Below, in pieces: positions 60,801-64,000 of a stretch of 64,000 nucleotides of DNA (positions are counted from its first letter, which is position 1; each line of letters opens with the position of its first letter). Location of the stretch: NCBI GenBank assembly GCA_963773655.1, contig CAVZBX010000003.1:62001-126000 (forward strand). The letters are read 5' to 3'. Source of the DNA: DASSQJ01 sp963773655 (GTDB lineage: Bacteria > Actinomycetota > Actinomycetes > Actinomycetales > Dermatophilaceae). The notes below the pieces were generated by a model that had not been told where the DNA came from, searched no databases, and worked only from the letters and a program-made list of their open reading frames with translations. The translations under genes and the position numbers were made by a program.

Positions 60801-61300
60801 TCGACCTCGACCTCCACCTCGGTGTCGCGCTCCGAGCGCAGCGTGGTGGTGCGGACCAGCCCGAAGCGCCGGCTGAACCGCCAGGTGACGCGCAGGACGA
60901 GGCCGAGCGCGGGCGCCCGCTCCTCGAGGGTCACCTCGTCGCTGAGGACCGACTTCTCCAGCGCGCGCGGCCGCTCGGTGCACGGCTCGTCGACGAACGG
61001 CCGCCAGCGGTGCCCGGCCCCGGGCCCGTCCCCGACGAGCAGCACCGTCCGGGACCCACTCGTGCCCACGCTGTCGAGCAGCTGGTCGTCGGTGCGGTAG
61101 GGGAAGAGGGACTCCTCGGCCGAGCGCCTCCCCGCCGTGAGGGCGCCCGTGCTCGCGACGAAGCCCCATCCGTCCCCCGCGCTGACGAGCGGGACGAAGA
61201 ACGGGTCGAGGGCGTGCGTCCCCTCGACCCGGTAGCGCGCCGCGGCGCCCTCGCCGAGGAGGGTGCCGGCGGCATGGGCTAAGAGAGCGCTCTCCGTCAT
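57875..61300 (-). CDS. GH94-like glycoside phosphorylase, candidate beta-1,3-glucan phosphorylase
   Basis: 1141 residues, no signal peptide, so cytoplasmic. Landmarks are LRYEGNWRDIIQNWEAL, DGYNPYRISTEG, DPWANIGYWSDHQVVYL and NTQRPEWNDANNALVG. Length and these motifs fit the clan of inverting (alpha/alpha)6 phosphorylases, and the size is nearer to the GH149/GH161 beta-1,3-oligoglucan phosphorylases than to about 800-residue GH94 enzymes. It would split imported oligosaccharides with phosphate to give glucose-1-phosphate. An operator copy (61283-61294) lies within codons 3-6. I cannot assign the exact family without a search. Confidence 0.65.
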   Translation of the reverse strand: MTESALLAHAAGTLLGEGAAARYRVEGTHALDPFFVPLVSAGDGWGFVASTGALTAGRRSAEESLFPYRTDDQLLDSVGTSGSRTVLLVGDGPGAGHRWRPFVDEPCTERPRALEKSVLSDEVTLEERAPALGLVLRVTWRFSRRFGLVRTTTLRSERDTEVEVEVDDGVVDVLPPGAGTRVQRELSTLLDAYKLTELDPGSGVAWTRLNAALTDLAEAAESWRATTMWSPDPAGMHPDIRPPARSLRGEGRTTRTTRGQRGAYRLRGTIALAPGESRSWQVVLDTGCDAAAVADLVHGRAGADATTWRESLGRSLDEDRAHLRRLVASADGEQSTGDPVACAHHTSSVVFNVLRGGVPAEGLSVRRTDVEAFLEVRHRGWAHRWGGVVAGLPERFAYRDLADLVAGTEDPDLRRLLGEYLPLTFARRHGDPSRPWNRFAIVVADDAGEPILRYEGNWRDIIQNWEALALSFPPLLDPMVRVVLDAMTVDGYNPYRISTEGPDWEVPDPEDPWANIGYWSDHQVVYLHQLLRHRHDLVGGWSAEDLVRADLVHADVPYRLARWREALDGSAPMVVFDGEAHARTVDRVGRLGGDGRLRLDAEERPVRASLLEKLLLIIAAKTVNLVPGHGVWMNTQRPEWNDANNALVGRGVSLVTAAQLRAFVADALDWTEPLGHAGPASPVPVSAPLAALVGRLDDVLTTRLPADGRWSPAARAEAVAALGDAGDAFRDAVYGPALEGRAELAAPSLRSFLRGVLAWLDDAIASAWQPDGLVMSYGVLEGDATALTVRPLGPMLEGQVAVLASGALGPSAAAGLVDAVRRSPLWAADRQTYLLYPDREVPGLLERARVPESGRGIGLLERLAATPDRRLVAAAADGHWYFGGDLRNAADVGRVLDELVTDPAWAELVLRDRAAVLDVFEEAVDHAAYTGRSGTFFAYEGLGSVYWHMVSKYLAAVQAARDAVPTGAANDDIRSRLADAVDEVRAGLLSHRSPEQVGAVPIDPYSHTPSGQGARQPGMTGQVKEDIVVRWHDLGLVADGGTVGFRPDAVPEREWRGEPTTWEYVDASGRVGSVPVPAGGLAFTWCQVPVVYVRGGDGPSVEVQRSDGTRLRVEGWVLPADVLEAVVTRSGAVRALVVSAP
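61283..61294 (-). promoter_or_regulatory. LacI operator at the phosphorylase start
   Basis: Perfect 12-bp palindrome GAGAGCGCTCTC inside the first codons of the phosphorylase gene (it encodes Glu-Ser-Ala-Leu). TAGGCT (61307-61302) lies seven bases upstream on the minus strand. Confidence 0.75.
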
Positions 61301-61416
61301 GAGCCTATGTCAGCACATCCACCCGGTGGGGCGCCACCCCTGGCCGGCGACGCGGTGCCCGCCAGCACGACCCAGGTTCGTGCGAGATTCGTGGCGACCG
61401 GATGGCGAGGAAGCTC

Positions 61417-61463
61417 TTGACGAGATGCCCGGCGATGCCGCACAGTGTGAGAGAGCGCTCTCT
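61417..61463 (+). promoter_or_regulatory. Promoter and LacI operator of the sugar ABC operon
   Basis: TTGACG (61417-61422) and a weak CACAGT (61441-61446) 18 bases later precede the perfect 14-bp palindrome AGAGAGCGCTCTCT (61450-61463), again at the expected transcription start. Confidence 0.7.
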
Positions 61464-61505
61464 GAGACCGGGCGCGGATCATCTGGCAATGGAGGCAGAA
61501 CACCC

Positions 61506-62789
61506 ATGACAACCACGCGCGTCATCGCCACCCTGGGAACGCTCACGCTCGCGACCGCCGTCCTCGGCGCCTGCGGCGGCGAGGCCACCGGGTCCGACTC
61601 GGAGGCGACGGGCGGTGACGAGAACATCACCCTCACCCTCGCGACGTTCAACGAGTTCGGCTACGAGGACCTCATCACCGAGTACGAGGCCGCCAACCCG
61701 AACATCACCATCGAGCACAAGAAGGCCGCGACCGCCACCGAGGCCCGCGACAACATCAACACCCGCCTCGCGGCCGGCTCCGGCCTGGCGGACATCGAGG
61801 CCGTCGAGGTCGACTGGCTCTCCGAGCTCATGCAGTACCCCGACAAGTTCACCGACCTGAACAGCGCCGACGTCGAGGGCCGCTGGCTGGACTGGAAGAG
61901 CGCCATGGCGACCACGCCCGACGGCAAGCTCATCGGCTACGGCACCGACATCGGCCCGGAGGCGATCTGCTACCGCGCCGACCTCCTCGAGGAGGCCGGC
62001 CTGCCCAGCGACCGCGAGGCCGTTGCCACGGCGATGGGCAGCACCTGGGAGGACTACTTCGACCTCGGCAAGAAGTTCATGGCGTCCTCGGACGTGCCGT
62101 GGATCGGCTCGGCCGGCGAGGTCTACAACGCGATGGTCAACCAGATGCCCAACGCCTACGAGGAGGAGGACGGCACCGTCATCGCCACCTCCAACCCCGA
62201 GGTCCGTGAGGCCTACGACATGGTCACCCAGGCCTCGGCCGACGGACTCTCGGCCCACCTGGGTCAGTGGAGCGACGACTGGACCAGCTCGTTCCAGACC
62301 GACGGCTTCGCGACGATGCCCTGCCCGAGCTGGATGCTCGGCGTCATCGAGGGCAACGCGGCGGGGGTCGAGGGCTGGGACATCGCCAACACCTTCCCCG
62401 GCGGTGGCGGCAACTGGGGCGGCTCGTACCTGACCGTGCCGACCCAGTCCGAGCACCCCGAGGAGGCCAAGGCGCTCGCCGCGTGGCTGACCGCCCCGGA
62501 GCAGCAGATCAAGGCGTTCGTCTCCAAGGGCACCTTCCCCAGCCAGCAGGAGGCACTCTCCTCCAGCGAGCTCACCTCGGTGACGAACGCGTTCTTCGCC
62601 GAGGCCCCCACCGGTGAGATCTTCGCCGACCGCGCCGAGGCCGTCACCGTCGTCCCCTTCAAGGGCCCGAAGTTCTCGGCGATCAACGACGCGATGCAGC
62701 AGGCCATCGCCCGGGTCGACATCGACCAGACCGACGACCCGGACGCCTCCTGGGAGAAGTTCGTCAGCGACGTCGAGTCGCTCGGCTGA
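61506..62789 (+). CDS. Sugar ABC transporter substrate-binding lipoprotein (family 1)
   Basis: 427 residues. The lipoprotein signal ends LGAC (C23), followed by a Gly/Ser/Asp linker. The family 1 solute-binding fold shows ITLTLATFNEFGYEDLITEYEAANPNI, DIGPEAICYRADLLEEAGLP, FATMPCPSWMLGVIEG, and GGSYLTVPTQSEHPEEAKALAAWL. It belongs to the CebE/oligosaccharide-binding type. GGAGG precedes the ATG. The operator upstream and the neighbouring GH16 and phosphorylase point to beta-glucan oligosaccharides as ligand. No ATPase gene is visible; such systems often share a distant MsiK-type ATPase. Confidence 0.9.
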   Translation: MTTTRVIATLGTLTLATAVLGACGGEATGSDSEATGGDENITLTLATFNEFGYEDLITEYEAANPNITIEHKKAATATEARDNINTRLAAGSGLADIEAVEVDWLSELMQYPDKFTDLNSADVEGRWLDWKSAMATTPDGKLIGYGTDIGPEAICYRADLLEEAGLPSDREAVATAMGSTWEDYFDLGKKFMASSDVPWIGSAGEVYNAMVNQMPNAYEEEDGTVIATSNPEVREAYDMVTQASADGLSAHLGQWSDDWTSSFQTDGFATMPCPSWMLGVIEGNAAGVEGWDIANTFPGGGGNWGGSYLTVPTQSEHPEEAKALAAWLTAPEQQIKAFVSKGTFPSQQEALSSSELTSVTNAFFAEAPTGEIFADRAEAVTVVPFKGPKFSAINDAMQQAIARVDIDQTDDPDASWEKFVSDVESLG

Positions 62790-62806
62790 GCGGACCGGTC
62801 CCCGTC

Positions 62807-63781
62807 ATGAGCGTCGACACGACGGCTCGAGCTGCGGCGCCGGCCCCGCCGGCGCCGCAGCGGCGCACCACCCGCCAGCGGCTGCGGGCCCTGGACGCCA
62901 GGGTGGCGCCCTACGCCTACATCTCCCCGTTCTTCGTCCTCTTCGCCCTCGTCGGACTGTTCCCGCTCGTCTACACCTTCTGGGTCTCGGTCCACGACTG
63001 GAACCTCATCGGCGGCAAGGGCGAGTTCGTGGGTCTGGACAACTACGCCCAGGCCCTCGGGCAGGAGAACTTCTGGATCGGCGCCCGCAACACGGTGAGC
63101 ATCTTCCTGCTCTCCGGCGTCACCCAGACCGTCGGGGCGATCGCGCTCGCGGCCGTGCTGAACCAGAACATCCGGGCCCGCACGTTCTGGCGGATGGGCG
63201 TGCTCCTGCCCTTCGTCATCGCGCCCGTCGCGGTCGGCGTCATCTTCAGCAAGATGTTCGCCGACCAGTCCGGCCTCATCAACAGCCTGCTCACCTCGGT
63301 CGGGCTGCCCGCCGTCGGGTGGCACTCCGACGTCCTCGCCTCGCACGTGGCGATCTCGACGATGGTCAACTTCCGGTGGACCGGCTACGTGACCCTCATC
63401 TTCCTCGCGGCGATGCAGGCGATCCCGACCGAGCTCTACGAGGCGGCGGTCCTCGACGGTGCCAGCCGGATGCGGCAGTTCTTCTCCGTCACCGTGCCGA
63501 TGCTGCGTCCGACGATCATCTTCGTCGTCATCACGGCCACCATCGGCGGCCTGCAGATCTTCGACGAACCCCGGGTCTTCGACCAGCAGGGCCTCGGCGG
63601 GGCGGACCGGCAGTGGATGACGATGACGATGTACCTCTACGAGCTGGGCTGGGGCCCGCAGAAGAGCTTCGGGCGGGCCGCGGCCGTGTCCTGGCTGCTC
63701 TTCCTCTTCATCATCCTCATCGGGGTGCTCAACTACCTCGCCACCCGGCGCATCGCGTCGTCCTCGAGCGGAGGCAAGTGA
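62807..63781 (+). CDS. Sugar ABC transporter permease 1
   Basis: 324 residues, six transmembrane helices after a basic cytoplasmic N-terminus. PYAYISPFFVLFALVGLFPLVYT is the first helix of MalF-type permeases. EAAVLDGASRMRQFFSVTVPML is the EAA loop that docks the ATPase. It starts 17 bases after the binding-protein gene and ends one base before permease 2. Confidence 0.92.
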   Translation: MSVDTTARAAAPAPPAPQRRTTRQRLRALDARVAPYAYISPFFVLFALVGLFPLVYTFWVSVHDWNLIGGKGEFVGLDNYAQALGQENFWIGARNTVSIFLLSGVTQTVGAIALAAVLNQNIRARTFWRMGVLLPFVIAPVAVGVIFSKMFADQSGLINSLLTSVGLPAVGWHSDVLASHVAISTMVNFRWTGYVTLIFLAAMQAIPTELYEAAVLDGASRMRQFFSVTVPMLRPTIIFVVITATIGGLQIFDEPRVFDQQGLGGADRQWMTMTMYLYELGWGPQKSFGRAAAVSWLLFLFIILIGVLNYLATRRIASSSSGGK

Positions 63782-63782
63782 C

Positions 63783-64000
63783 ATGGCCCTGCCGTCAGCA
63801 CCCATGGTGGAGGGCATCGCCGGTCCCGGCGCGGCCCGCGCCCGCCGCCGCCGGGCACGTCGCGGCGGTGTCGCGGGTCGGCCGGGCTGGGTGACCTACG
63901 TCGTCCTCGGCCTGGTCATCGCCCTCTCGGCCTACCCGCTCTACTACTCCTTCCTCCTCGGCTCCTCCGACGCCGCGACGATCGCGCGGGACCCCGTACC
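63783..64000 (+). CDS. Sugar ABC transporter permease 2 (3' partial)
   Basis: The ATG starts one base after the permease 1 stop and the frame is open to the window end (72 codons). The visible part is a basic N-terminus (ARARRRRARRG) and the first helix, WVTYVVLGLVIALSAYPLYYSFLLGSSD, typical of the MalG-type second permease. Confidence 0.85.
   Translation, partial: MALPSAPMVEGIAGPGAARARRRRARRGGVAGRPGWVTYVVLGLVIALSAYPLYYSFLLGSSDAATIARDPV

Noticed and set aside
57737..61282. 1181-codon open frame on the plus strand opposite the phosphorylase
   Set aside because: Low-complexity antisense translation without start signal or motifs; the minus-strand protein has clear glycoside-phosphorylase landmarks.

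Overview
The window is very GC-rich (mostly above 70 percent) DNA with mixed ATG/GTG starts, frequent ATGA/GTGA gene overlaps and many apparently leaderless promoters. With the gene content (Lsr2, actinobacterial short ArgA, DisA next to RadA and MutY, ClpC, Ku with separate LigD-type modules, a mycobacterial DesA3-like desaturase with its reductase, DUF2277) this points to an actinobacterium. The order Micrococcales, perhaps Intrasporangiaceae, is my best guess, from overall look only. No tRNA, rRNA, CRISPR array, insertion sequence or prophage was seen.

Layout. 0-3 kb: end of a polytopic membrane protein, then the rpsF-ssb-rpsR-rplI operon and its terminator. 3.0-3.5 kb: a gene-free stretch with four and a bit copies of a 69-bp tandem repeat. 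3.6-11.4 kb: an aerobic carbon monoxide dehydrogenase locus of form I (coxM, coxS, coxL with the AYACSFR active-site motif), an XdhC-YHS fusion, CoxD-like and CoxE-like maturation proteins and a LysR regulator. 11.5-13.2 kb: a BCCT compatible-solute transporter. 13.4-30.5 kb: genome maintenance and housekeeping (radA, disA, mutY, a secreted metalloprotease-like protein, argA, clpC, nei, a luciferase-like oxidoreductase, ku, ATP-dependent ligase, LigD-type polymerase, a FhuF-like protein, lsr2, lysS). 30.7-35.5 kb: a semialdehyde dehydrogenase, a secreted CAP protein, and a fatty-acid desaturase with its flavin/iron-sulfur reductase under a palindromic operator. 35.7-44.4 kb: a nucleoside-type (BMP) ABC importer, next to an operon of an MTA/MTI-type phosphorylase, an MTA/SAH-type deaminase, a cupin and a short-chain dehydrogenase. 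That operon carries about seven single-base frame breaks. 44.4-51.1 kb: gamma-glutamyltransferase family, MATE exporter, a GH16 lipoprotein, an AlkD-like protein, acetyl-CoA hydrolase/transferase, DUF2277. 51.1-53.0 kb: DnaA-box-like sites and dnaB. 53.3-64 kb: a LacI-controlled beta-glucan locus: repressor, a large multidomain GH16 endoglucanase, a 1141-residue GH94-like glycoside phosphorylase and a sugar ABC importer that runs off the window end.

How it fits together. The beta-glucan locus is the most system-like region. Three copies of a GAGAGCGCTCTC palindrome lie at the three expected transcription starts. The secreted GH16 enzyme would cut beta-1,3-type glucan outside, the ABC importer would take up oligosaccharides, and the phosphorylase would split them inside while conserving bond energy. 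The GH16 catalytic domain looks inserted in the middle of a carbohydrate-binding domain. The CO dehydrogenase locus would let the cell use atmospheric CO as an energy supplement. The damaged 41-44 kb operon keeps perfect 4-base overlaps between all four genes, so the frame breaks are either very recent or sequencing errors.
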